A DNA stretch of 64,000 nt from Longimicrobium sp. (GTDB taxonomy: Bacteria > Gemmatimonadota > Gemmatimonadetes > Longimicrobiales > Longimicrobiaceae): the NCBI GenBank assembly GCA_036377595.1, contig DASUYB010000105.1, positions 177,716 to 241,715 of the forward strand, in the 5' to 3' direction. The notes under the pieces are model-generated. The model saw only the letters and a list, made by a program, of their open reading frames with translations. It made no database searches and was not told the origin of the DNA. Positions 50,515 to 58,144 of the stretch are shown here, in pieces (position 1 is the first letter of the stretch; every line of letters starts with the position of its first letter). Position numbers and translations under genes: made by a program.

Positions 50515-51783
50515 ATGTCGCGTCAGAGTCCAGCCGAAAAACCGCGTCCATTCAGGCCGCCGATTGCACCCCCCGCTCCCCGACCGTCGGCAGGCCTCGG
50601 GATCCCGCAGGAGCTACCAACCCCGCTGGGTGCCGTGCTCTTTAGGGCCGTTAGGGACGTGCAGCAATGCACCGACACGCCGCCGGACGAGCGCCAACGG
50701 CTGATTCGACCGCCCACAGCCGAAGTGCAGGAGCGCTTTGCGTCCGCTCTGCTGGAAGCGCCGGAACTGGCCGGACCGCTGGCTACCTTCGCGGCCTTGC
50801 TTCGTGCGCCGGGATCGGTCGACGCGGCAGAGCTGGCCGGAGCGTGCCACGTCGTGTACGAGTGGGCCGACGCGAAGGGGTACAAGCGGACCGCGCTGCA
50901 TTTCGCCGAAGCCGCTGCCTATGCAGACCCGGCGGACGCTGCGCGTGCGAACTTCGCTGCACGCACCGCCCGCCGCGCATTGGAGAAGCAGCGCGCCACC
51001 GATTGGTACGCGCGGGCCTACAAGCTCGCGACAAGCGCCGTCAACCGCCGCGAGGCGATTTACGCGCTGCTTGGCTACGGCACGATGATGAAGGATGCAG
51101 GCAACTACGAGGAGGCCCGTAAGGCATTCGAGCGCGGAGCGCGGCGGGCCACGACCACGCACCGCAGGAGAGAGGCGGCGGAAGCCTATCACGATCTGCT
51201 CGCGCTGGCTTTGGAGCAGAGAAAGCTAAAGCTCGCGGAGATGTATGCGCGCAAGGCACTGTGGGTTTATCCCGTGCGGCACCCGCGCTTTCCTGCTCTC
51301 GCGTATGATGTTGCGTTTCTCCTGCTCCTCCGCTCGCACTTCTCGGCTGCGGTTACGATTCTGGATCGAACCGTTCCGATCATCGCGCGGCTGGAAGAGC
51401 GTGCGTTGGTGCTCTCCGCCCTGGCGTGGGGCGCCGGGGCGGCCGGGTGGACGACCCGGCGCAAGGAAGCGCAGCGCCAGACGCTTGAACTGGTAGCGGT
51501 GCACGACGACTACGCGCCGGGCGTCTACATCCATCTCGCGGACGCATGCCGTGCGGAGCGGGATTGGGTGCAGGCGACCACGTTTGTTGCGCTGGCGCAA
51601 GAACTCGCCGTCGCGCGGGAGGAACCCGGCCTCGCTCAGGTTGCGTTATCACTACGCGCGGCGATCGAGCGGCGCGAGGAGCACCCGCCCGAGCTTCCCG
51701 AGACAGAGGCGAGCGCGGCGCTCCTGCGCAGCATCATTGTGCGTTTCGGGAAGTGGAAGCCTCCGCAGAGCGGCGGATCATAG
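50515..51783 (+). CDS. Rap-like TPR protein without HTH domain
   Basis: 422 residues. A Pro-rich disordered start (residues 1-35) is followed by an all-helical array of TPR-like repeats from about 85 to 400: TALHFAEAAAYADPADAARA, EAIYALLGYGTMMKDAGNYE, EAYHDLLALALEQRKLKLAE, SHFSAAVTILDRTVPIIARL and WVQATTFVALAQELAVAREE. No HTH precedes the repeats, as in Rap rather than Rgg/PlcR regulators. It is convergent with a small lipoprotein gene two bases away that encodes peptide-like repeats, a layout suggesting a receptor and signal pair. That pairing is inference. Confidence 0.72.
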   Translation: MSRQSPAEKPRPFRPPIAPPAPRPSAGLGIPQELPTPLGAVLFRAVRDVQQCTDTPPDERQRLIRPPTAEVQERFASALLEAPELAGPLATFAALLRAPGSVDAAELAGACHVVYEWADAKGYKRTALHFAEAAAYADPADAARANFAARTARRALEKQRATDWYARAYKLATSAVNRREAIYALLGYGTMMKDAGNYEEARKAFERGARRATTTHRRREAAEAYHDLLALALEQRKLKLAEMYARKALWVYPVRHPRFPALAYDVAFLLLLRSHFSAAVTILDRTVPIIARLEERALVLSALAWGAGAAGWTTRRKEAQRQTLELVAVHDDYAPGVYIHLADACRAERDWVQATTFVALAQELAVAREEPGLAQVALSLRAAIERREEHPPELPETEASAALLRSIIVRFGKWKPPQSGGS

Positions 51784-51785
51784 GC

Positions 51786-52034
51786 TCAGTGCCCGGAGCC
51801 TAGCGTCTGCCCTCCGAACGCCGATGTTGATCCTGAATCAGCGGCCACCGTCGAACTAGAGGCGGTGGCCATCGTGCTTCCGCCGCCGTCCCGGTGACCG
51901 GAGCCGAGCGTCTGACCGGTGTCGAACCGGGGCGCGGTCGCGTGTGATGCGTCAACCGCAACGGGTGAGGACGAGCATCCGGCGAGGCCTGCCGCAAACG
52001 CAGCAGAAAGCAGTAGGGAGCGGAGTTTGAGCAT
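51786..52034 (-). CDS. Small lipoprotein with two GQTLGSGH motifs, possible signal-peptide precursor
   Basis: 82 residues. Signal peptide MLKLRSLLLSAAFAAGLAGC with the lipidated Cys at 20, then a Ser/Thr/Gly/Ala-rich unstructured region. The octapeptide GQTLGSGH occurs at residues 40-47 and exactly at the C-terminus (75-82). This design resembles precursors of secreted peptide signals: exported, disordered, repeated short motif, one copy at the extreme C-terminus. It is convergent with the TPR gene (2-bp gap). The ribosome site is weak (GGGATGG). Confidence 0.68.
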   Translation of the reverse strand: MLKLRSLLLSAAFAAGLAGCSSSPVAVDASHATAPRFDTGQTLGSGHRDGGGSTMATASSSTVAADSGSTSAFGGQTLGSGH

Positions 52035-52184
52035 GGTTCGCCATCCCGGAAATGTGGTGGAAAAAGACGGAAGGAGCGAACCCAATCTAGAAATGGCACA
52101 CGTATAACGCCACGAACGCGGACTGCTTTTTCCCGCCACGGCTACGGGCGGCGCTCAGCTACAAGAGGCGTGTACACTCCGCGC

Positions 52185-52823
52185 ATGCGCTCGCTCGCCC
52201 TTCCTTCGCCGTCACCGGAATCCGCCTCCCGGCCGACAAGTGGCCGCCAGACTCTCGGCAGCAATCACGACGCACCACAGCGGCCGTTAGCGTCACTGCC
52301 TGACGCGGCGGACCTTGAAGGGTTCCGTGGGGGCGAGTTGTGGCCGGTCTGGTGGAACGTCTTCAAGGATCGGTGCGCGGAGCTGGGTTCCGGCGAGGCT
52401 GCGAAGACCGCCGGGCGGCTGATTCACCACGTGGAAACGGGGTGGGGGGCCATCAGCGAATTACAGCTCGCGTGCGAGCGGCAACGCGGACACGCCGTCT
52501 CGGAAGGTGACCGCCTATCGCACTTTCTCGCGTACCTGGAGAGCGATGTAGTCACGGCTTTCGTGGCGTGCACGGAGGCTGTGACCGGGTGCCTCCGACC
52601 GGCGGAGCTATCAGGCGAGGGCGATGATTCGTCCGCCTGTGGACTGGCAGCGCGGTTTGACCGGGGGCTTGCCGTTGCGGCTCTTGCCGCGCAGGCAAGC
52701 GACTTGAGTCCGTCTTTCCGAACCGCTGTAACAGCCGTCGCCGACGCTCTTGTCGATTGGGGCGCCGAAGTGTGCACCCTTCTCTCCGCACTCACCCGGA
52801 TAACCGTTGGCACTGCTGGGTGA
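52185..52823 (+). CDS. Helical protein of unknown function with N-terminal RQTLGSNH motif
   Basis: 212 residues from ATG 52185; a GTG at 52170 is also possible. The disordered N-terminus contains SGRQTLGSNHDAP, very close to the GQTLGSGH motif of the divergent neighbour lipoprotein. The rest is helical (ELWPVWWNVFKDRCAELGSG; AKTAGRLIHHVETGWGAISE; VVTAFVACTEAVTGC). No signal peptide, no recognised family. The shared motif ties it to the TPR/lipoprotein locus. Confidence 0.55.
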   Translation: MRSLALPSPSPESASRPTSGRQTLGSNHDAPQRPLASLPDAADLEGFRGGELWPVWWNVFKDRCAELGSGEAAKTAGRLIHHVETGWGAISELQLACERQRGHAVSEGDRLSHFLAYLESDVVTAFVACTEAVTGCLRPAELSGEGDDSSACGLAARFDRGLAVAALAAQASDLSPSFRTAVTAVADALVDWGAEVCTLLSALTRITVGTAG

Positions 52824-53040
52824 CCTCCCCCGACCCGCCACGCTCCCGTCCCTCCCCAGTCCGTCAAGCGTGCTGTTCAGAGGAGCGGCTTGGCCCGCTC
52901 TATCGTTCCCTCCCACAACGCGGGAGCTGTCGCCGGAGCGGTTCTCCCGGTTCGCCGGGTACGCCGAAACGCGGTGAGGTGATAACCGATCCGAAATCGT
53001 CTGCGGGGTATGTCCGAGCCTCGACAGGCGTTCACCTCGG

Positions 53041-53847
53041 GTGGCAGCTCCCCCCTTTCATTGGGAACGATTGGCGGGGGGTATCTACGTGGGAGCACAG
53101 CGCGTAGTGAGCGAGGAGCGGCAGGCTGCCGCGCTCGCTTTCTTCGTGGGGCTGGTGAGGCACGATGCGGGATACCTGGTGCGCGGCCAGCGGGGGTGGG
53201 CGCACCATGAGGACGTGCAGCTCGGCACCCGCGTTTACCGTTGCTCGGAGGTGTGCGACACGCTGCTAGGACGGCGGATGCTGGTGCGGGAACTCGCCAG
53301 CTCCCCACCGCACGCAGCAGTCCCCGTCTATGTCTACCGGGTCACGGAGAAAGGCATGGCGGCGCACGCGGAAAGTACCGGTGCGGCGCTGCCGCTGCTT
53401 CCGCCCCTCGGGCCAGCGGACCCGGGGCGTCCGATCTACGCGCCCACGGGCGCGCGGTGGGTGCTCGACTCGTTACGGGATGCGGTCACGACGGGTGCCG
53501 GGCGGGGTCGGATTCCGAACGAATGCGGTTGGCTAACAGCGGTTGAAATCCGCAAGCCGCTGGACACGTGGAACGAGCGATACGGCAGGCCGGGACGGTT
53601 CCGCACCTTCGATGATGCCACGATAGCCGCGATGGTGAACGCCGGTCTGGTCGAGCGGCAACACGTACGAGTTGATTGGGGCCGCGAAAGGCCGCTGGTG
53701 GTCTACCGGGCGACGGAGTTTGGCCGAGCGGCGCCCCTCTTGGAATGGTCGGGGCCGGAATGTGACGAAACCGCGCCGGGCAAGGAACTGCTGCGCGCCT
53801 TGGCGAGTTGCGGGCGTGCGCTCGTCCTCGGGAGCCTCAGCGCGTGA
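53041..53847 (+). CDS. Mobile-element protein of unknown function (tandem paralog 1)
   Basis: 268 residues from GTG 53041; GTG 53089 with a GGGGGG stretch upstream is an alternative start. Segments VSEERQAAALAFFVGLVRHD, RGQRGWAHHEDVQLG and YVYRVTEKGMAAHAE are mirrored in the next gene. The second half (YAPTGARWVLDSLRDAVTTG; FDDATIAAMVNAGLVERQHV; VVYRATEFGRAAPL) looks like a winged helix, so two winged-helix units may be present. It overlaps the next gene by 4 bp (GTGA). Confidence 0.6.
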   Translation: MAAPPFHWERLAGGIYVGAQRVVSEERQAAALAFFVGLVRHDAGYLVRGQRGWAHHEDVQLGTRVYRCSEVCDTLLGRRMLVRELASSPPHAAVPVYVYRVTEKGMAAHAESTGAALPLLPPLGPADPGRPIYAPTGARWVLDSLRDAVTTGAGRGRIPNECGWLTAVEIRKPLDTWNERYGRPGRFRTFDDATIAAMVNAGLVERQHVRVDWGRERPLVVYRATEFGRAAPLLEWSGPECDETAPGKELLRALASCGRALVLGSLSA

Positions 53848-54551
53848 GGCGCGCCGGGCGCGATCCCGGCGAACGGCGCGAACGCGCGCTGACCTTTCTG
53901 GCGCAGCTCGCGGTGTTGAACGCCGGATACCGCGCACACGGGGTGTGCGGCTGGGCGCACCCGGACGACTTCAGCCTTCTGGCGGGCCCGTACGACTGGC
54001 CCGGCCTGCTGGGTGAACTGGCGCACGCGGGCGCGGCCGATGCTGCGGCGGCACGCGGGCCGGGGGTGGACCAGACCACGCAGCTATACCGGATTTCACC
54101 GGCCGGGATGCGGGAAGTAGCTCGTACGCTGGGCGAGGCGGCACCGGACGTTCCGCAGCCTGCACCCACAGAGGGAACGAGCGGGTTGTATGTCTCGGCG
54201 GGCGCGCGGTGGGCGCTGGACGTGTTGCGGGATACCTGCCGGGATGGGACCGGCCCCGTGGGGCTCACGGGTGTCCGTGACCGGATCGGCGAAAAGTACG
54301 GGCATTGTCGGCCTACCTCCCGCATCGTACTCGCGTCGGACCTGCACGCCTTGGTGTCCGCCGGGTTGGCTGAGCGCGCACGTTGGCCCCTCTATGGCTG
54401 CGACGCGTTCGTAGTGACGTGCGCCGGTTGGACGGCCGAACCGTTGGCGTGGCACGGCTATCACCCGGAAGCTGAGATTTTCACCGAGCACGGGGGTGGA
54501 CCGCTGCTGAACGTCTGCCCGCGAATGTGGCGCTATAGCAGTTATTGGTAA
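53844..54551 (+). CDS. Mobile-element protein of unknown function (tandem paralog 2)
   Basis: 235 residues from the GTG that overlaps the preceding stop codon. It parallels paralog 1: ERRERALTFLAQLAVLNAGY, HGVCGWAHPDDFSLLAG, QLYRISPAGMREVARTLGEA, then YVSAGARWALDVLRDTCRDG and ASDLHALVSAGLAERARWPL. Winged-helix-like folds are likely in both halves. The pair probably arose by duplication and may form a heterodimer. Followed by a strong terminator. Confidence 0.6.
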   Translation: MRRAGRDPGERRERALTFLAQLAVLNAGYRAHGVCGWAHPDDFSLLAGPYDWPGLLGELAHAGAADAAAARGPGVDQTTQLYRISPAGMREVARTLGEAAPDVPQPAPTEGTSGLYVSAGARWALDVLRDTCRDGTGPVGLTGVRDRIGEKYGHCRPTSRIVLASDLHALVSAGLAERARWPLYGCDAFVVTCAGWTAEPLAWHGYHPEAEIFTEHGGGPLLNVCPRMWRYSSYW

Positions 54552-54568
54552 GGCGGTTCACACCCTAC

Positions 54569-54620
54569 GGCGGGCGAGCGGGGGGCTTGTCCCCCCCGAG
54601 CCCGCCTTTCCGATTTTTTT
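54569..54620 (+). terminator. Strong terminator after the paralog pair
   Basis: Outer stem GGCGGGC / GCCCGCC enclosing GGGGG / CCCCC, followed by TTTCCGATTTTTTT. Confidence 0.8.
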
Positions 54621-54712
54621 GATTGTTCCCTAGCTACCCGGATCACAGTGCACCAGCTTACACGCGAACGCACACAGCACCGTGGACCTGACCCCCTAAG
54701 AGCGAAGGTATT

Positions 54713-55039
54713 ATGGACAACCTGACGCTGTTTGACACCCATCTACGGAAGGTGCTGAGTGCACGCCACATCCCGGTGAGTGATTTCGCTAGCGATTCAT
54801 TTCTTCCGCCAGCATTGAGATGGAGAGTCGGCCCGCCCGGCGAGTCGGCTCACTTCGTGGTGGTGTCGGAGGAAGCAATCCGATACGGAACGGATCTCGT
54901 CGCCTCGCTACGTAGGTTGATGCAGCAGTTCAATTGGCCCGGAAACGTGCAGGAGCACGCAGGCAAAGCCTTCGTGCTCCTATCGGACGGCTCCGTGCGC
55001 GAAGACAGCGTCTCCAATTTTCCGCCTGATCCGACCTGA
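54713..55039 (+). CDS. Small hypothetical protein at the right end of the element
   Basis: 108 residues: MDNLTLFDTHLRKVLSARHI, later SAHFVVVSEEAIRYGTDLVA, SLRRLMQQFNWPGNVQEHAG and KAFVLLSDGSVREDSVSNF. It looks like a globular alpha/beta domain. No family recognised and no clear ribosome site (AAGAGCGAAGG lies about 7 bases upstream). Composition matches the element rather than the flanking SDR gene. Confidence 0.5.
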   Translation: MDNLTLFDTHLRKVLSARHIPVSDFASDSFLPPALRWRVGPPGESAHFVVVSEEAIRYGTDLVASLRRLMQQFNWPGNVQEHAGKAFVLLSDGSVREDSVSNFPPDPT

Positions 55040-55053
55040 AACCAACGCGGGCT

Positions 55054-55077
55054 CTGCTGTCTGTTTCGCTGTCGGTT
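55054..55077. other. Candidate attachment site, right
   Basis: CTGCTGTCTGTTTCGCTGTC followed by GGTT. Compared with the left site it differs at a central 3-4 bases and is one base shorter. It lies 15 bp beyond the last element gene. The 55078-55273 gap contains no other gene. Confidence 0.4.
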
Positions 55078-55273
55078 GTAGCCGCAAGATGCTCGGATCG
55101 GCTTGGGATCGTGTGCAGGTTGCGCGCGCACACCTAGGAATTACGCCGTTTCCGTGCATCTTGCTGCGTTCAGCCGTGTTCGCGTAATCTGCGAGGCTTT
55201 CCGTAGTTGTCGATGCGGCTTCAGCCGCCGGCATCGAAGGACGATCGTTTACCGTCGGACGCGGGAGGGCGGG

Positions 55274-56089
55274 ATGGCTGCGAGAGATGCGAAGCGCGGA
55301 GCGGCGGTCGTCACCGGCGCGTCCGGCGGCATCGGCGAGGAGCTGGCGAAGCTGTTCGCGGCGGACGGGTACGATCTCGTCCTGGTCGCGCGCAGCCGCG
55401 AGGGGCTGGACCGCGTGGGCGCGGAGATGAAGGCGCGGCACGGCGTCGGCTTCCTCTCCGTCCCCGCGGACCTGAGCGACCCCGCCGGGCCCGACGCCGT
55501 CCTCGCCGCCGTGCGCGAGGCGGGGCTGGAGGTGGCGGCGCTGGTCAACAACGCCGGGTTCGGGATGCACGGCGCCTTCGCGCCGGTGGAGGGCGAGCGG
55601 GTGATCGAGCTCGAGCGCGAGCTGGACATGATCCAGCTGAACGTGGCCGCGCTCACCCACCTCACGAAGCTCTTCCTGCCGGAGATGGTGGCGCGAAAGC
55701 GGGGACGCGTGCTCAACGTCGCATCGACGGCGGCGTTCCAGCCGGGGCCGTTCATGGCCGTCTACTACGCCACCAAGGCCTACGTCCTCTCCTTCTCCGA
55801 GGCCGTGGCGATGGAGCTGAAGGGCACCGGCGTCACCATCACCACCCTCTGCCCCGGCCCCACGCACACCGGCTTCCAGAAGCACGCCGACATGGAGGCC
55901 ACGCGCCTGTTCCACTCGCCGCTGGTGATGGACGCGCCGGAGGTGGCGCGCATCGGCTACCGCGCGATGATGCGCGGCAAGCGCGTGGTGGTCGCCGGCA
56001 CGCTGAACAAGCTGCTGGCCGTGGGAACGCGCCTGGTGCCGCGCTCCGTCTCCGCGAAGATCGTGGAGATGGGGCATGCGGAGGCGTGA
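55274..56089 (+). CDS. Short-chain dehydrogenase/reductase (SDR)
   Basis: 271-residue NAD(P)-dependent oxidoreductase. The cofactor-binding motif AAVVTGASGGIGEELAKLFA (TGxxxGIG) is at about 11-30, NNAGFGMHG near 92-100, and the catalytic Ser/Tyr/Lys in NVASTAAFQPGPFMAVYYAT with YYATK. CPGPTHTGF follows. The classical SDR DltE-like subgroup is likely (PTHTGFQKHA). The substrate is unknown. GGGAGGGCGGG precedes ATG 55274. First chromosomal gene to the right of the element. Confidence 0.88.
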   Translation: MAARDAKRGAAVVTGASGGIGEELAKLFAADGYDLVLVARSREGLDRVGAEMKARHGVGFLSVPADLSDPAGPDAVLAAVREAGLEVAALVNNAGFGMHGAFAPVEGERVIELERELDMIQLNVAALTHLTKLFLPEMVARKRGRVLNVASTAAFQPGPFMAVYYATKAYVLSFSEAVAMELKGTGVTITTLCPGPTHTGFQKHADMEATRLFHSPLVMDAPEVARIGYRAMMRGKRVVVAGTLNKLLAVGTRLVPRSVSAKIVEMGHAEA

Positions 56090-56152
56090 CCGGACGCCGC
56101 GTGGGGCGATCTCCCGCTTGCACGAGTCCGCGTGCCTCGTAGCTTTCGTCGC

Positions 56153-56539
56153 ATGATGCCGCGCGTCTCCGCCGCCGCCCGGGCGATCTTCGCCCTCGTC
56201 CTCCTGCTCTCCACGAGCACGGCGGGATGGGCGGCCGCGTGCGCCCGCGCGCCGGAAACGCCGTCGCCGCACGCGATGCACGCGGGGATGCACCACGGCG
56301 GCCACGGCGCGATGCATCACTCCGCCCCGCCCGCGCCCGAGAATCGCCCCACCCGCAACGATGGACCCGAGTGCCCGCTGCTGGCGATGACCGGCGGCAG
56401 CTGCATCGGCGCGGCGCACCTTCCGTCGATCGTCTCCGCGCCGACCGCCCTCGTCGGCGCCGATGACGGGTACCCGCCCGCGGCTGCCGTGCGCGACCGC
56501 CTCCTCGCCGCCTCGCTCTTCCATCCCCCGAAGGCCTGA
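56153..56539 (+). CDS. His/Met-rich secreted protein, possible metal binder
   Basis: 128 residues. Signal peptide with core AAARAIFALVLLLSTSTAGW, then a His/Met segment PHAMHAGMHHGGHGAMHHS and two cysteines (ECPLLAMTGGSC). The composition suits extracytoplasmic copper or other soft-metal binding. It precedes a second His/Met-rich secreted protein by 75 bp, and cupredoxin genes follow 1.2 kb later. ATG 56153 chosen just before the signal peptide; ATG 56156 is equivalent. Confidence 0.6.
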   Translation: MMPRVSAAARAIFALVLLLSTSTAGWAAACARAPETPSPHAMHAGMHHGGHGAMHHSAPPAPENRPTRNDGPECPLLAMTGGSCIGAAHLPSIVSAPTALVGADDGYPPAAAVRDRLLAASLFHPPKA

Positions 56540-56614
56540 CGAAGCCTCGTATCACTCGACCGGGCATCTCCGCCCGGCGGGCTTCGTCGAACTGATTTTC
56601 CTGGAGATGGAAAG

Positions 56615-57199
56615 ATGAGAACCATCCTCGGCGCCTGTGCGCTGATGCTGGCCCTGGCCGCGCCTGCCGTGGCCCAGCAGCACGGCGACCACGGCGATCA
56701 CATGGCGATGGTGCAGCCCGGCACGCACGCCGCGCTGATGCACCGCCAGGAGCTGGGCCTGTCCGCCGACCAGGTGGCGCGGCTGACGGCGGCGGATGCG
56801 GAGTTCGTGCGGGCGATGCGCGAGCACTGCGCGCAGGTCCGCGCGGCTGGCGGCCACAACGCGCAGACGCACGCCACCATGCACGAGCAGATGACGACGA
56901 TGCACGGCTCGTCGCGGCGGCAGGCGGAGGCGATCCTGACCGCCGATCAACGCGCGAAGCTGGACGGCATCCACGCCGCGCACCACCGCTCGATGGCCGG
57001 CCACGACATGGCGGCGATGCACCACGACTCGGCGGCGCACCACGACATGGCCGCGATGCACGCGCAGCACGGCGGCGCTGCGCCCTCGTGCTCCGCGAAC
57101 GGCGCCTGCACCTCGCAGGAGTGCGCCGACTGCTGCAAGGAGATGGGTTGCTGCGCCGCGGAAGGCGAGCACGGAGAGCACGCCCACCACGGCTCGTGA
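56615..57199 (+). CDS. Spy/CpxP-like secreted protein, His/Met-rich with Cys-rich tail
   Basis: 194 residues. Signal peptide MRTILGACALMLALAAPAVA then QQHGDHGDHMAMVQ. The helical middle RQELGLSADQVARLTAADAE and AEAILTADQRAKLDGIHAAH follows the Spy/CpxP/LTXXQ pattern (two helices with LTxxQ-like repeats). Met/His runs (HHDSAAHHDMAAMHAQHGG) and a Cys-rich end (CSANGACTSQECADCCKEMG then CC) are metal-binding features. Likely a periplasmic metal or stress chaperone. Confidence 0.72.
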   Translation: MRTILGACALMLALAAPAVAQQHGDHGDHMAMVQPGTHAALMHRQELGLSADQVARLTAADAEFVRAMREHCAQVRAAGGHNAQTHATMHEQMTTMHGSSRRQAEAILTADQRAKLDGIHAAHHRSMAGHDMAAMHHDSAAHHDMAAMHAQHGGAAPSCSANGACTSQECADCCKEMGCCAAEGEHGEHAHHGS

Positions 57200-57281
57200 C
57201 GTCCTGACCGCCGGATAATCGAGAGCCCGTCCTCCAGCCGGAGGGCGGGCTCTCTCGCTGTCCGGAAGCCCCAAGGACGAG

Positions 57282-57370
57282 GATCACACGGAGGAAACGG
57301 AGGGAACGGAGGGAACGGAGGACTGCCATTCCATCTCTTCCTCCGTTCCCTCCGTTCCCTCCGTGTGATC
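57282..57370. repeat. Intergenic hairpin with repetitive arms (copy 8)
   Basis: The left arm is GATCACACGGAGGAAACGGA followed by GGGAACGGA units. The right arm is the near complement ending CCTCCGTGTGATC. Unit identical to copy 5. Confidence 0.85.
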
Positions 57371-57459
57371 TCATTCTTTCAGGTGTTTTATCTAACTCAT
57401 TGCAGGCACGCAACATGCAAGCTCCTCACGGCCAACCTCGGCAGAAAGAGGAGGCGCAG

Positions 57460-57633
57460 ATGAGCATCAGGCGAACGTTGATTCTGGCGGCGGCGAGCGC
57501 GGGATTCCTGGGCGCGGCGGCGGGGTGCAGCGGCGGCTCGCCCACGGGCGCCACGCCGATGGACATCGCCGATCCGCCGGTGCGCGACACCTCGGGGTTC
57601 ATCCCGCCCGCGCCGCCGCTGACGACGCCGTAA
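57460..57633 (+). CDS. 57-residue lipoprotein
   Basis: ATG 57460 follows GAGGAGG at good spacing; an upstream in-frame ATG at 57400 has none. Signal peptide SIRRTLILAAASAGFLGAAA with lipobox AAGC, then a short Pro/Thr-rich tail ending FIPPAPPLTTP. Too short for a folded domain. Function unknown; it ends in a terminator shared with the convergent cupredoxin genes. Confidence 0.55.
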   Translation: MSIRRTLILAAASAGFLGAAAGCSGGSPTGATPMDIADPPVRDTSGFIPPAPPLTTP

Positions 57634-57646
57634 CGCATACGCAGAA

Positions 57647-57682
57647 CGGGGCGCCGCGGCGGATTTCCGCCTTAGCGCCCCG
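57647..57682. terminator. Hairpin between convergent genes
   Basis: CGGGGCGC / GCGCCCCG stem with an internal CGGCGGA / TCCGCC-like stem; between the small lipoprotein and the cupredoxin operon. Confidence 0.6.
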
Positions 57683-57751
57683 CATCATCCCGCCCCCCGC
57701 AGGCGCCGCCCCCGCCTGCGGGAGCGGGATGCCTGCTTTCTGCCGATCTCC

Positions 57752-58144
57752 CTACTGCACCACCACCGTCCCCTGCATGAAGGGGTGCGGCGTGCAGTGA
57801 TAGCCGGACGTGCCTGCCGCGGCGAAGGTGTGCTGGAAGGTGGCGAAGCGCGCCAGCAGCCCCGAGTCCCACGCGGGCGTGTTGGACGTGCTGGAGTGCT
57901 GCGTGCTGGCCGCGCTGCAGTTCACCCAGGTGACGGTGGTGCCCGGCGCCACGTTCAGGTTCGACGGAGAGAAGCCGAAGTCCACGATCCGCACCACGTT
58001 GGCGGGCTGGGTGCCGGTGCACAGCTCCTCGCCGGTGGGCGCGGTGACCTGCACGTGCTCGCTGAAGCAGCCGCCCAGCCCGGCCACCGTCACCAGCGCG
58101 GCGAAGGCCGCGCACGCGAAGGAATAGCTCGCTCGCAGGTTCAT
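57752..58144 (-). CDS. Cupredoxin (plastocyanin-like) lipoprotein
   Basis: 130 residues. Lipobox GLGGC (about 22-26), then a type I copper fold: VRIVDFGFSPSNLNVAPGTT, VTWVNCSAASTQHSS (His ligand) and SGYHCTPHPFMQGTVVV, holding the Cys, His and Met ligands in C-xx-H-xxx-M order. Predicted single-electron carrier or copper binder at the cell surface. ATG overlaps the stop of the upstream barrel-cupredoxin fusion by 4 bp (ATGA), so both are made together. Confidence 0.85.
   Translation of the reverse strand: MNLRASYSFACAAFAALVTVAGLGGCFSEHVQVTAPTGEELCTGTQPANVVRIVDFGFSPSNLNVAPGTTVTWVNCSAASTQHSSTSNTPAWDSGLLARFATFQHTFAAAGTSGYHCTPHPFMQGTVVVQ

Larger units (their letters stand above)
41143..55077. 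mobile_element. Putative integrative mobilizable element (about 13.9 kb)
   Basis: Bounded by two imperfect direct repeats (41143-41167 and 55054-55077), the left one ending 4 bp from the stop codon of a tyrosine integrase. It contains integrase, a winged-helix protein, MobC, relaxase, an oriT-like inverted repeat and several unknown cargo genes. Mating-pair-formation genes are absent, so transfer would need a helper conjugation system. Boundaries are inferred; no empty site is available for comparison. Confidence 0.6.
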
